NCBI RefSeq assembly: GCF_900112615.1
Contig: NZ_FOMK01000015.1
Span: 95,209 to 159,208, forward strand
DNA length: 64,000 bases
Direction: 5' to 3'
Origin: Chitinophaga sp. CF118
GTDB taxonomy: Bacteria > Bacteroidota > Bacteroidia > Chitinophagales > Chitinophagaceae
In this document: positions 1 to 8,363 of the stretch, piece after piece
Layout: the number at the start of each line of letters is the position of its first letter
Numbering within the stretch: position 1 is the stretch's first letter
The notes under the pieces: model-generated
The model's database searches: none
What the model was told of the DNA's origin: nothing
The model's input: only the letters and a program-made list of their open reading frames with translations
Made by a program: the position numbers and the translations under genes

Positions 1-245
1 CCCATGACGGCTAATTTATTTTTAATCTTTTGGGTGAAATTATCCGGAGAGAACCGGTTAGCATCAAATTGCTGATCTGTTTGGCCATCTGAACTGATTG
101 TGATAGCAATAGTCCTAGAGGTCCCAATCGTGGCTGTTATGTTAAATTCTTTACCGCAAATCTGATAAGTAGTGAAGTAAGTCTTTTGAGATTTTGCAAT
201 ACACGAAAGAAAAAGAATAGATAATAGAATACTTATTTTTCTCAT
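1..245 (-). CDS. Secreted hypothetical protein, C-terminus cut by window edge
   Basis: An open frame starts at the ATG on the complement of 243-245 and runs off the left edge without a stop, giving 81 visible residues. The first 19 or so form a signal peptide (MRKISILLSILFLSCIAKSQ) with a short basic start, a hydrophobic core and a possible lipobox Cys at residue 15. The rest is polar and beta-like with one further Cys, and I do not recognise its family. It lies 41 bp downstream of the small gene at 287-490 on the same strand and may share its transcript. The signal peptide supports export to the periplasm or outer membrane. Confidence 0.7.
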   Translation of the reverse strand, partial: MRKISILLSILFLSCIAKSQKTYFTTYQICGKEFNITATIGTSRTIAITISSDGQTDQQFDANRFSPDNFTQKIKNKLAVM

Positions 246-286
246 TGAGAAGGAAGATTAATGTTGTAGCGAATGTAATGATCCGA

Positions 287-490
287 TTACATGACCTTTT
301 GCCATACGCAATTATCGAAGGCGTCTTTCCGGCATATGTACTTTATACCGTTTACAATTTTTACTTGTCCACAGGTACAAAGCCCATGTGGCTCTTGTTC
401 GAAATTTTGGGATTCAGTTTGTACATCTGTATTAGTAACGGAGATAGATTGCCCTTTCTGAGCAAAGTTTTGGGGCTGATTTGCTGCCAT
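287..490 (-). CDS. Small Cys-containing hypothetical protein (67 aa)
   Basis: This 67-residue frame has a polar N-terminus followed by a four-cysteine segment (CTCGQVKIVNGIKYICRK, then a Cys six residues on). It has no signal peptide or membrane segment. I prefer it over the overlapping plus-strand frame (245-499) because its composition is protein-like, because it is co-directional with the secreted gene just downstream, and because the plus frame begins inside that gene's start codon. I do not recognise a family. It could be a small metal-binding or secreted peptide, but nothing in the sequence proves this. Confidence 0.4.
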   Translation of the reverse strand: MAANQPQNFAQKGQSISVTNTDVQTESQNFEQEPHGLCTCGQVKIVNGIKYICRKDAFDNCVWQKVM

Positions 491-1426
491 GACAATTAGA
501 ATTTAAATCGAAAGGTCATTCATTCCGCAAGTTTTATCAATACCAAGTAGTTTGTATTTTTTGATATTACGATATTTTTTTTGTGTGGATGTTACCTTTT
601 AACTCTTTTCGCAAGTAGGATTTTGCTCGTTTTGGGCAGCATCTTTACAAATGCGTAAAATGAGTACCAAAAATGATGCATCAGGTATTCAAATGCCACA
701 CGCTTCTTTATCGGCCATTTACTCCAAAAGGAAATTATACCTTGCTGGAAGTTTTATTTAACCATTTCCATGAAAGCGAAATGTTTTCGATAAGTAGATT
801 AAGACTCAAGTGAACTGTTTTGCCTTTTTAAGATCCATTTTATTTTTCATCCTACATTTGAAATGTTTATGAAGTGAATTTTAGTAAATATCATTGCTAA
901 ACATACTACTGATCCACTGAATAATGAACGAGGGCGGAAATTACCTCCCCTATTCTTCCTGTCCACAGAGGCAAACTAGAAATTGCGCTGTTACGCCTTC
1001 AATCAGTTGCTTTTGGTATCCCTACGCGAAGTATTCATCAAGATCGATAGTTCGCAAACCTAAGTTTAAGGCAATGGGAGTAAAATGTATAAGCAGCAGT
1101 CAAATAAGATCTTTAAATGCCCTTTCTATCGCGGCATGATCAATCACCGACTATTGGTCTTCCATACCACGTTGCATTGTGTTCATAATAGTTTCCGGTG
1201 TGGGTAAGGGCGTAAACGTACAAATTTTAATAACAAACTACTGCCATTATCCTTAATAAAAAGTTAACACAAGTAATATAAGTAATGAATTATTTTCGTA
1301 CCGAACTATTCAAAGAAGATACCTGTGAAGATTATTTGTTGTTACCTATAGCTCTTGATTAAATGTCATTTTAACCCATGACATGCGTATTATCAATTGG
1401 GCGATTCCTTAATTAATACCTCATAA
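491..1426. other. 936-bp stretch without a convincing gene
   Basis: No frame here has the length or composition of a real gene. The plus frame at 924-1139 (71 codons) is rich in Ser, Cys and Arg and has no recognisable motif. The minus strand around 950-1200 gives several open pieces separated by stops, which could be a decayed gene but cannot be identified. The only structured site is the dyad at 540-557. The promoter of the lipoprotein gene at 1427 should lie near the right end. Confidence 0.5.
540..557. promoter_or_regulatory. Dyad ATACCAAGTAGTTTGTAT, operator-like
   Basis: An imperfect 18-bp inverted repeat, ATACCAA-gtag-TTTGTAT, is followed by a T-rich run. An almost identical and perfectly symmetric site (ATACCAAGTAGTTGGTAT) lies at 55639-55656, also followed by a T-rich run. 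Two copies in gene-poor stretches suggest the binding site of a TetR-like or similar repressor whose target genes have been lost. Confidence 0.35.
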
Positions 1427-2767
1427 ATGAAAAAAGTACTGTCGTTAAGCATTCTATTTGTTATCCTTTTTACCGTCTTTTATAGTTGTCGGAAAAGCGA
1501 TGTTCAGTCAATCCGAAAAGACAAGACTACGCAAAGCGGCCTGTCTGTCGAAGAAGGTAAGGCTTATTTTAACCAACTAGATACCAGCGCCGTTGCCGCC
1601 AGGCAGGGAAAGGCCGCTGTGAAAATGTGGCCGCAATGGGCCAATCCTTACTCCAATGCCAATGGTAAGGGACAGCAATACATTGAGGTACCTGTTATCA
1701 CTGAAAGGAAGAGAACCATACTCTTCCTTGATAAAGAACATCCGGCAGGTGATGAGGATAAGAAAAAGCAAAAGCAGTCCGCTTTTCAGACATTAATTGT
1801 CTTCAAGGACAGGAATAGCCAGGTCTACTACAGGATCGTATCTTATGTAGGATCTCCTGCTTATCTGAAACGTCACAGTTATAACATAGGTCATAACCGC
1901 ATAGGAAATCTGGATAGTGATTTTGATGGCTATTTGAATTATAGTAATCAAAAAGGTGAACACCTTTTCTCTATTAAAGTTGAAAACGGAAGGGCTGTTA
2001 AAAGGATCGGTAGTAAAGCTGCTAGTCAGCAAAGAAATACAGTAGCCAGGGCTTCCGGAGGTTATGAAGTTTGTGAGACCTGGTGTAATGAAATCACAGA
2101 ACAGTTCTGCGGACAAACCACCGTAACTGTCTGTTCTCCCGCTACAGGTCAATGCTGGGAGCAGGAAGGGCCGGAAGAATGCTGGTACGAGACTATCACG
2201 GTTGATTGCTACGAGGAGTGCTACTGGGTGGAAGAAGAAGAGCCTAATCCGCCATGTTATGATCAGACAAGCCCTAGTGGTTATTGCGATAATCTACCCG
2301 GAGATGGTGGTGGTGAAGGTAATGAAGCGACGTTTGGCGTGGACTGTAGTTCATATTCATTTACACATACCTCCCTGGCTAACTGGCAGGAAGCCGGACT
2401 GAATAAGATCAGATTGAAGTGGGTATGGGTTGGCCCCGGCCGTGATCAGAGTTATCCAAGAGAAATGTGGATCGATCACGTCGTGTATGGATTACCGCAA
2501 CATTATGCGAACGGTCAGGTAATCACACCGGGGCAGGCTGCAAATATTGCTGCTGCCATAACGGACCAAGCGAAGATCCTGACATATCAAAGATTTAGAG
2601 AAGAACCTTTTGAGGCTGAAAGCAATGTAATTACTTATTTTAAACAGCAGCTTCAAATCCTGATGGTTACTCAAGGTGGTACTGCTGGTACCACAGGCAC
2701 TGGCAGCCCAGGTATTGTGTTCAGAAATGAGCAAAGGGCATTTTTCGGTACACGCGATTGCAACTAA
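1427..2767 (+). CDS. Cys-rich secreted lipoprotein, unknown function (446 aa)
   Basis: The protein starts with a lipoprotein signal peptide: basic Lys-Lys, a hydrophobic core and lipobox VFYSC, with the lipidated Cys at residue 21. Anchoring in the outer or inner membrane facing the periplasm is therefore likely. Residues 75-210 are a polar, probably beta-rich domain. Residues 214-286 contain about fourteen Cys and many Glu and Trp, with repeated CxxxC-type pairs that probably form disulfides. A Gly-rich linker (PGDGGGEGNE) leads to a C-terminal domain of roughly 150 residues. I recognise the architecture as common in Chitinophaga-type secretomes, but no enzymatic motif is visible. The start is well set by the signal peptide. 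Confidence 0.8.
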   Translation: MKKVLSLSILFVILFTVFYSCRKSDVQSIRKDKTTQSGLSVEEGKAYFNQLDTSAVAARQGKAAVKMWPQWANPYSNANGKGQQYIEVPVITERKRTILFLDKEHPAGDEDKKKQKQSAFQTLIVFKDRNSQVYYRIVSYVGSPAYLKRHSYNIGHNRIGNLDSDFDGYLNYSNQKGEHLFSIKVENGRAVKRIGSKAASQQRNTVARASGGYEVCETWCNEITEQFCGQTTVTVCSPATGQCWEQEGPEECWYETITVDCYEECYWVEEEEPNPPCYDQTSPSGYCDNLPGDGGGEGNEATFGVDCSSYSFTHTSLANWQEAGLNKIRLKWVWVGPGRDQSYPREMWIDHVVYGLPQHYANGQVITPGQAANIAAAITDQAKILTYQRFREEPFEAESNVITYFKQQLQILMVTQGGTAGTTGTGSPGIVFRNEQRAFFGTRDCN

Positions 2768-2821
2768 GATAGCAGTTATATGTTGTTTCTTATTCTTCAC
2801 AGAAAGACGTTAAAATTTATC

Positions 2822-3367
2822 ATGTTGGCATTATTATCATTATTCTTGTATAATGGTAGTAATGCCCAACGTTTAAATGTCATAAATATGGAGCTAGAGA
2901 ATATAATTGATAGCCAGGATAAAATGGTGAATTTCATTTCAACCAATTTTTTTGATCACAACATAAGTAATCAGGAGCTGGCGATAAATAATCACTCAAT
3001 GTTTTCCTATAAGTTTAATAGAGCGTTGACTTTGCCTTTTATAGATTATACATTATTTGGTCTGAAAATTAACGATCAATTTGCTTATCAGATAAATAAT
3101 GATAAATTTTGCCTGTATCTTTTGATGGATATAGATAAAGATGCATTGGATATCGTTGTTAACCGGTTAGGACATCCGGCAAATGTTACATCGGAAGACT
3201 ACGAAACTGGTGATTTTGATTTCTTAGCGTGGCATAAAAAGGGTATCGATCTTACTATAATGAAAGACAGGATGAGTACTATGAGAGAACCGGAGAAACT
3301 GAAAATAAATCTGCTTATCACGAATATGGACTACAGAGATCTTATCAGTACTGAAAAGATTTTCTGA
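2822..3367 (+). CDS. Secreted hypothetical protein (about 181 aa)
   Basis: The frame is open from an ATG at 2780, but the ATG at 2822 gives a cleaner signal peptide (MLALLSLFLYNGSNAQ) ending in a typical NAQ cleavage site, so I choose 2822. The mature part of about 165 residues is mixed alpha/beta, acidic and Asp-rich, with no known motif. It follows the lipoprotein gene by only 12-54 bp and probably shares its mRNA. Its last eight or so codons plus the downstream half-terminator are duplicated at 29784-29850, which marks a recombination boundary. Function unknown. An exported immunity or accessory protein is possible but unproven. Confidence 0.75.
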   Translation: MLALLSLFLYNGSNAQRLNVINMELENIIDSQDKMVNFISTNFFDHNISNQELAINNHSMFSYKFNRALTLPFIDYTLFGLKINDQFAYQINNDKFCLYLLMDIDKDALDIVVNRLGHPANVTSEDYETGDFDFLAWHKKGIDLTIMKDRMSTMREPEKLKINLLITNMDYRDLISTEKIF

Positions 3368-3405
3368 TAAGTTGAAGTCATTAAAAGAAAGAGGGTGTCT
3401 TTAAA
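3339..3405 (+). repeat. 67-bp repeat, copy A (copy B at 29784-29850)
   Basis: The 3' end of the preceding gene, its stop codon and the left arm of a terminator are repeated almost exactly at 29784-29850; I count two mismatches. Copy B continues into the right arm of the hairpin, whereas copy A stops matching within the loop. Copy A has thus lost half of its terminator. Confidence 0.85.
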
Positions 3406-3416
3406 ATAAAATAGCA

Positions 3417-3875
3417 CTACGGGTTAATTTTGCCAACCTTCGCCGTATCCACTTGCCAGGATTTAGTCAGAGACTCCCGCATTGTATGTGCCAGGTTATA
3501 GGTTGCTATTTGTGTAGGGGTAGGATCATCGGTTAGGTTTTCAGCTCTGGCGACAGCCATCATCATTCCTTCAATTTCGCTTTCTTCTATTAAACTAAGT
3601 TCTCCCCAATACAATTCAGAAAAGCGTTTTTTGGCTTTTGCGACTTCTTCTTCGGTATGAAGATCTTTAGATGCCAGGATGGAAGCATTATTTAAAGCAT
3701 CAAGGTATAGTTTTTGGCGTAATTCGAGAAATGGCTTGGCAGCCTCAATTTTCCTGGACTCAGCTTCTTTTTCTTTTGCAATCCTGAAATTCATAACACT
3801 GATAACAATCCCAACAACGACACTAATAACGGTGATAAAGCTACCAATGGATTTAATTAGTTCGGGAACGTTCAT
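3417..3875 (-). CDS. Membrane-anchored helical protein, unknown (152 aa)
   Basis: Starting at the ATG at 3875 (MNVPELIKSIGSF), the protein has one membrane helix at about residues 9-28 followed directly by a basic stretch and a long charged, helical and probably coiled-coil region. By the positive-inside rule the C-terminal part faces the cytoplasm. The frame stays open to an ATG at 3923, but the extra N-terminus would add an unlikely second hydrophobic piece. The gene lies directly downstream of the orphan amidase tail (3984-4214) and of small immunity-like genes. I recognise no family. A regulatory or immunity role is conceivable from context only. Confidence 0.7.
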   Translation of the reverse strand: MNVPELIKSIGSFITVISVVVGIVISVMNFRIAKEKEAESRKIEAAKPFLELRQKLYLDALNNASILASKDLHTEEEVAKAKKRFSELYWGELSLIEESEIEGMMMAVARAENLTDDPTPTQIATYNLAHTMRESLTKSWQVDTAKVGKINP

Positions 3876-3964
3876 TTGAGTAAGTTTTAATATGAATAGA
3901 ATGCTGGCGGGGTAAAATACCAAGCTCTTTAATGGGTGTAAATTAATTTAAATTCTAAACAAAG

Positions 3965-3996
3965 TGGGAATAATCATACTTAACTATTCCCATTCG
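3965..3996 (-). repeat. GGGAATAAT...ATTCCC element, shortened copy
   Basis: A short imperfect hairpin (GGGAATA...TATTCCC) follows the orphan tail fragment. The same element lies after the giant gene (57552-57588) and, in fuller form, at 27767-27803 and 28792-28829. It probably works as a transcription terminator and travels with the repeated 3' end of the giant gene. This copy lacks about ten central bases compared with the others. Confidence 0.6.
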
Positions 3997-4214
3997 GAAA
4001 ATAACAATTCCCTAAAAACTATCTTACTGACATCCACCAGCGACGTACTACTCCCTGCGTCTTTCCTACTATTCGCGAAAATGAACGCTTTAAAGGTTGT
4101 CATAGCATCTGATTGATTCATTTTTTGTCCTATTCTTAACCATGTGTAAAAACTCTGTATCATTCCATCAGTATGACCAGCATATAGAGCATTATTATAT
4201 TGTCTTAAAAACAC
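3984..4214 (-). pseudogene. Orphan C-terminal fragment of the giant amidase protein
   Basis: The frame encodes about 70 residues nearly identical to the last 70 of the 2032-aa protein at 57606-63704, including YAGHTDGMIQSFYTWLRIG and MNQSDAMTTFKAFI. Two differences matter. The His two residues before Leu-Tyr-Ala-Gly (NHALYAG in the giant protein) is Asn here (NNALYAG), and the tail ends in RELLFSEWE, reading into the repeat that follows. The piece carries only the end of the amidase domain and cannot be an active enzyme. It overlaps the 3' end of the next gene upstream (4195-4482), so it was spliced in by recombination. It may serve as a donor cassette or simply be debris. Confidence 0.8.
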
Positions 4215-4482
4215 CAGTCTTTTTAATATCTGATAAAAAAATCTGAGCTTCTAAAACACTCTCAAAACAATAATCATACAATGAAAAATCCAACTCTGCT
4301 TCTTTACTTACCGTCGATACTTTAATTGTTTGATTCGATATTTCCAAAGTCAATTTCCTTTTAATATCCTTCAAGCAATCAATATCAACGAACTGCAAAT
4401 CGGGCTTAAACTCATCAACAGACAGAATTGATGTGTCAAAATTTTCCTTCAAAAACTGTTTAAAAGCAATTATGTCAATCAT
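4195..4482 (-). CDS. Small acidic hypothetical protein, immunity-like (95 aa)
   Basis: A compact acidic protein with no signal peptide or membrane helix, alternating predicted strands and helices, and the size typical of cytoplasmic immunity proteins. It begins at MIDIIAFKQFL, 111 bp downstream of the 84-aa gene, with a 55-bp repeat between them. Its last codons overlap the orphan amidase tail, so the original C-terminus may have been replaced. I do not recognise the family. The immunity role is inferred only from size, acidity and position in the toxin region. Confidence 0.6.
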   Translation of the reverse strand: MIDIIAFKQFLKENFDTSILSVDEFKPDLQFVDIDCLKDIKRKLTLEISNQTIKVSTVSKEAELDFSLYDYCFESVLEAQIFLSDIKKTGVFKTI

Positions 4483-4515
4483 GTTTTTTTACCTGAAGAG
4501 GATAAACACTGCATA

Positions 4516-4570
4516 TTATAATTTCACCACTTCCTTTTATTGCATTTTCGTTTATCCATTGTGCCATACG
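4516..4570. repeat. 55-bp repeat, copy 1 (copy 2 at 10783-10837)
   Basis: This segment (TTCACCACTTCC, then TTTATTGCATTTTCGTTTAT) matches 10783-10837 with a few substitutions and a one-base gap. Both copies lie just downstream of a small immunity-type gene on the minus strand, so the repeat may be a homology track for cassette exchange. Confidence 0.7.
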
Positions 4571-4592
4571 GATGGTAATCTATGGAAATAAT

Positions 4593-4847
4593 TCAATCTA
4601 AACTTTCAAGATAATCATTAAACTCTTGCCTAAGTTTCTCCGTCATATCTTTATTCTCCTTCCATGCGGTAGAATTAATAATTAAAGCATCTGCTTCTAA
4701 TATAGAAAGTTTCAATTTCATTATTAAAAGCATAGCAGATTCCATTTGAGTTGCACCCGACTCTTTTAGTGCTACTATAACTGCATCTAAATTTCCTTGA
4801 TCTTTATTATAAACCGAGTCAAAAACACTTACAAAATCTAAGTACAT
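4593..4847 (-). CDS. Small hypothetical protein, immunity-like (84 aa)
   Basis: The 84 residues are mostly helical, with no Cys, signal or membrane segment (MYLDFVSVFDSVYNKDQGN, then a repeated small-residue helix around ALKESGATQMESAMLL). The composition and fold resemble small cytoplasmic proteins found behind polymorphic toxins in Bacteroidota, but I cannot name the family. It sits between the membrane protein at 4881-5186 and the acidic protein at 4195-4482, on the same strand and with short gaps, within a run of genes that looks like an orphan immunity array. Confidence 0.65.
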   Translation of the reverse strand: MYLDFVSVFDSVYNKDQGNLDAVIVALKESGATQMESAMLLIMKLKLSILEADALIINSTAWKENKDMTEKLRQEFNDYLESLD

Positions 4848-4880
4848 AAAGCTAATATTTAATGTAAAATAAAGACCAAA

Positions 4881-5186
4881 CTATAAACTCGTATCACTTT
4901 TCCTTCCTCCTATACTTAAAAAGAGACACCCTATTATTGTAAATAATGCAGGTGCGCCAAAAAACATATATAGTAGCCACAAGCTATTAGCAAGGATCCC
5001 CGATTTTATCACTTTCGTCATTACATTAGTAAATACATATATACCATAAGTAGATAAAAAAGTAAGAATAAAACTGACTATAATCAATCCTAATCTATAC
5101 TTCTTAACTCTATCTATTTTTCTAGATTTAATATTAACGATCACTACTATTATAGGCAGCCAAAAAATAAGCGGTAAAAAATACAT
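4881..5186 (-). CDS. Small integral membrane protein, unknown (101 aa)
   Basis: Three hydrophobic segments are visible at about residues 3-17, 31-53 and 66-92, joined by a basic loop (KSRKIDRVKKYR) that should be cytoplasmic. No enzymatic or transport motif is present. The gene lies 66 bp downstream of the KAP NTPase stop codon on the same strand. Small multi-pass proteins of this kind occur as immunity proteins against membrane- or periplasm-acting toxins, but here that is inference from context. Confidence 0.6.
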   Translation of the reverse strand: MYFLPLIFWLPIIVVIVNIKSRKIDRVKKYRLGLIIVSFILTFLSTYGIYVFTNVMTKVIKSGILANSLWLLYMFFGAPALFTIIGCLFLSIGGRKSDTSL

Positions 5187-5191
5187 AATTA

Positions 5192-5260
5192 TTATTTTGA
5201 AGTTAATGTCACCTCTCCAGGTTTTAAATCTGGAGTCAGCTCAATTTCGCAATTAATCAT
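5192..5260 (-). pseudogene. 22-codon remnant overlapping the KAP gene end
   Basis: A short frame beginning at an ATG that overlaps the KAP stop codon reads INCEIELTPDLKPGEVTLTS and then stops. It looks like the real C-terminus of a beta-rich protein rather than random sequence. It may be the tail of a lost gene fused here by deletion, or a very small peptide. Confidence 0.25.
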
Positions 5261-7775
5261 TGTCAGACCGTTCAGGTTTTAGTGCTGTTTTAAATTCGTA
5301 ATTCGCCCAGTTGTTGAAGTCCTTTTCTTTACATGCCTCGAAAAAGGCGAGAAAATCGGCTTTGATATCCGGGTTGATCTTCGTATTTGCTATGATTAAG
5401 TCCCTGTATTCCTCCGGTGTCTCAAATATGGCCAGCAATTCAGGATGAATCGCGACAATTTCCTTTTCGCGCATATCATATTTAATCGCAAGCTTTAAAA
5501 ATTCGAATGGATCATGTTCCCTCAAAGCAGCCTTCACGAAAGGAATGACCGGAGGCTCGAATCTGAAATGCTTAATCTCATATCCTGGCTGTCCAGGTGC
5601 GGGTTCCGTGTATTCGTCACGAATGCCCCAGAACATCCATGACGCGTCTTTGGTAAGCCCATGTTCAGCTACATGCGCCATGAAATAACGAACCTGGAAA
5701 TCGACAAGCACTGTGGTCGGAACACTTATTTCTTTTTTATCATGCTTGATGTTGTAAATGATTTCTGCAGGAAACACAAATGGGGTTTCAGCCTCTTCAA
5801 ACAGACTTTCGACAAAAAGACGGTAAGCGTTTTCATCTTTTTTATAATATCGCTTATCTATAATGTGGTCATAATTCCAAAGTAGATCTATAAGTGCCAT
5901 ATAGTCAAAAGAATGTCGTCCTTTTTCCTTTACGTATCTTGCTCCCAGGTAAAAAAGAGATTTCAGTTTAAGCTCAAAACACGCACGTGTTTTTGCTTTC
6001 TCCTGTAATATCCTCATACAAAGTTCGGCAAGTAGTTTATCCTCCTCGCATCTATCCACAAATTGTTTTACACCCGAAAGGCCATGGTGCCATGCTTCTT
6101 GAAATAATTTTTCTGATATATCCCGGCCACTTAATCTATAACGGAAGTAACGTTCGAAAAACATCGGATACATGATCGCATTCTTTGCCATCGTTGACCT
6201 ACTAAATCTAAAAAATAAGTTTCCTAAAAGACCACAGATCAGCGTTATCTCAGCTTCGTCGTAGCTCTTCTCTTCCCGTAGCATCCGCCCAATTAACAAT
6301 AAGTCGTCTTTTTTAACCCGATAAGTCCTCAGTTTATAATATTCTTCATGAGTTGACCTGGAAGGCGTGACCAGTATGAAATCATCACGTTTCTCAAATA
6401 ACCTGTCATATATCAATGGGAAACGGAATTTTAGCAGCTCTAACACAAAAAGGCTCTCAAACAATACCTCCTGCCCTAAGAATCGATAAGCAATCTTAAA
6501 GTTATTGATGAATTTAATAACGTCCCTCGACTGCCTGAAAATTGTCCTAAAAGCAAAATTGTATTGATTACGAAATCCTGTCTCCCGGATATGACTGCGA
6601 TAGGCCTCCATATGATTCGCTGTGATAAAGCTCTCGAGCAAACTTTCCAAAACCCGAAGTAAATCTTCACTTTCTCTTTTGGGCAAAGGAATTTCCAACT
6701 GAATAATCTTGTCCAGATAACTGCTGCCAACATTGGCATTCATGGATTTAATAGATTCCTGTATATAACTTCTTTCATAAGCAACAAGGTAAAATATATT
6801 GGTAAAACTTGCTGTATTGCGGATCAATCGCATCACCTCCATGACCTCTTCCTTGTAAAGCCGGTCCAGATCGTCTATCGTAATAACTATTTTTTTACCA
6901 GACTTTTCCAGTAAATGATTAATCCGGTCATAGTCGTCAGTATAACTTCCGTTTTTAAAAAGACTATTCGCAAAACCGATTTGCCGGATAAATTTCTCCG
7001 CGGAACTATCTACGCGGCTCAGTTTTCTTGAATAATCTAAGATCATTCCGGAGACCTTAGGATTGAGGGCATATAAACAGCTTGCCAGGAGGTCAAAAAA
7101 ATCTTTCTGAATGTTAGGTGTTCCATCTACACTCCACGGGTTAAAATCTACGATTTCAGTATTCGTTTTATCAAGATAATTTTTTATCAAATTGATAAAA
7201 GAGGTTTTCCCACTGCCATATTCCCCTAAAATCCCAATAGCAAATGATTTGCTATTGTTAGTGATGCTGATTTTTTCTGCTATCTCCCTGGCGACTTCCT
7301 TTCTATTAAATGTATCTTGCTCAACAGATTCAATAGCCAAATCTTCAATAAAACCATTACGATTTATTGCAGTATCCTGTATGCTTCTTTTCGTAATAAA
7401 GGTCAACATACCGGGTATGATTAACGCTGCTACAACAATGTCCCACTCACGCAGTATTGGAATTAAAAGAATAGGATGGAAGTGCCAAAGCTGCTGATTT
7501 AGTTGTAAAACATAAAAAAGGGTAGCAAAAATTGCCAGCTTTCGGAGGAATTTTTTTTCACTAAACAGATATAACCAGGCTGCTGCCAAAACCGAAAGAA
7601 GCATTAAAATACTTTCATTAAGCAGAGAATTGGCAAATTCAGAAATTAAAGGTTTTACTAACAGACGGTTCAATAATTGATTGACCGGACTAACGAAGAA
7701 TATCAGAAAGCCTATACAACATGAAATCCAAAGTATCGATGGAAGGCGCTTTTTAATGTCTGATATGGCGATCAT
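5253..7775 (-). CDS. KAP-family P-loop NTPase with N-terminal membrane helices (840 aa)
   Basis: Four hydrophobic segments (about residues 13-32, 52-70, 81-99 and 108-127) precede a KAP NTPase domain. Walker A is GEYGSGKTS at residues 184-192. Walker B is VITIDDLDR near 297-305, with the acidic pair expected for STAND/KAP ATPases. The long C-terminal half (about 400-840) is charged and helical with no named domain. KAP NTPases are typically membrane-anchored and are found in signalling and phage-defence contexts. The gene follows the RHS toxin/immunity operon by about 140 bp on the same strand and may be part of the same accessory island. Its target is unknown. Confidence 0.85.
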   Translation of the reverse strand: MIAISDIKKRLPSILWISCCIGFLIFFVSPVNQLLNRLLVKPLISEFANSLLNESILMLLSVLAAAWLYLFSEKKFLRKLAIFATLFYVLQLNQQLWHFHPILLIPILREWDIVVAALIIPGMLTFITKRSIQDTAINRNGFIEDLAIESVEQDTFNRKEVAREIAEKISITNNSKSFAIGILGEYGSGKTSFINLIKNYLDKTNTEIVDFNPWSVDGTPNIQKDFFDLLASCLYALNPKVSGMILDYSRKLSRVDSSAEKFIRQIGFANSLFKNGSYTDDYDRINHLLEKSGKKIVITIDDLDRLYKEEVMEVMRLIRNTASFTNIFYLVAYERSYIQESIKSMNANVGSSYLDKIIQLEIPLPKRESEDLLRVLESLLESFITANHMEAYRSHIRETGFRNQYNFAFRTIFRQSRDVIKFINNFKIAYRFLGQEVLFESLFVLELLKFRFPLIYDRLFEKRDDFILVTPSRSTHEEYYKLRTYRVKKDDLLLIGRMLREEKSYDEAEITLICGLLGNLFFRFSRSTMAKNAIMYPMFFERYFRYRLSGRDISEKLFQEAWHHGLSGVKQFVDRCEEDKLLAELCMRILQEKAKTRACFELKLKSLFYLGARYVKEKGRHSFDYMALIDLLWNYDHIIDKRYYKKDENAYRLFVESLFEEAETPFVFPAEIIYNIKHDKKEISVPTTVLVDFQVRYFMAHVAEHGLTKDASWMFWGIRDEYTEPAPGQPGYEIKHFRFEPPVIPFVKAALREHDPFEFLKLAIKYDMREKEIVAIHPELLAIFETPEEYRDLIIANTKINPDIKADFLAFFEACKEKDFNNWANYEFKTALKPERSDND

Positions 7776-7911
7776 TTAATATGATTTTAAGGTCTGGATA
7801 CTTGCACTTACAAGATGTTCCATCTTGTAAAAGGGATGGAGAATTGTATTACTCATACTTACCGTACTATTGAATAGAAAGACAGTCCATAATCTTCACA
7901 GCCTCTACATA

Positions 7912-8358
7912 TTATTTCCAATTAGGCCCATCATGAATAATTTCCCCTTTCTCATTAAAGAATATAAAGCTTGTTGGACTCCCAATACGATAATTGAAGT
8001 TCACTATCACCAGGCAACTTTTATTGACCTCATCCCAAAGCTGAGATCCCCCCTCAGATAAGTCAAAATCTTTATCTGAAGAATAAAATTTAATTATATC
8101 AACAGGCTTTTTACTTGCACTAACTGTATCAATATAGGATTTTGCTATTCTTAATATTGTAATACTATCAAGGCATTCACGCGAAAAGTCTTTTATTAAT
8201 ACAGCATGACAGAATGCAGTATCAATGCCAGGTTGTATACCAATATCAGTGTAAAGTGTTTTGATTGACTCAAATTTACAACTAGATCTAGGCTTCGCTC
8301 TTGTACAGCTAACTAAAAATATCAATACGAGAAATTTCTCAAAAAGCAAATAATTCAT
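7912..8358 (-). CDS. Lipoprotein, probable immunity protein for the adjacent RHS toxin (148 aa)
   Basis: The N-terminus is a lipoprotein signal (MNYLLFEKFLVLIFLVSC, lipidated Cys at 18), so the protein is membrane-anchored and faces the periplasm. The mature domain is about 130 residues, mixed alpha/beta, and not recognised. It starts 5 bp after the stop of the RHS toxin gene, the classic place for a cognate immunity gene. An exported lipoprotein as immunity implies that the toxin acts in the periplasm or on the envelope rather than on nucleic acids. The pairing is inferred from position, and no family match is claimed. Confidence 0.75.
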   Translation of the reverse strand: MNYLLFEKFLVLIFLVSCTRAKPRSSCKFESIKTLYTDIGIQPGIDTAFCHAVLIKDFSRECLDSITILRIAKSYIDTVSASKKPVDIIKFYSSDKDFDLSEGGSQLWDEVNKSCLVIVNFNYRIGSPTSFIFFNEKGEIIHDGPNWK

Positions 8359-8363
8359 AAATA

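Noticed and set aside
245..499. Plus-strand 84-codon open frame at the left edge
   Set aside because: It begins within the start codon of the minus-strand secreted gene and overlaps the small minus-strand gene. Composition and context favour the minus strand.
924..1139. 71-codon plus frame, possibly a transposase remnant
   Set aside because: No motif, biased composition and no inverted repeats nearby. It could equally be noncoding.
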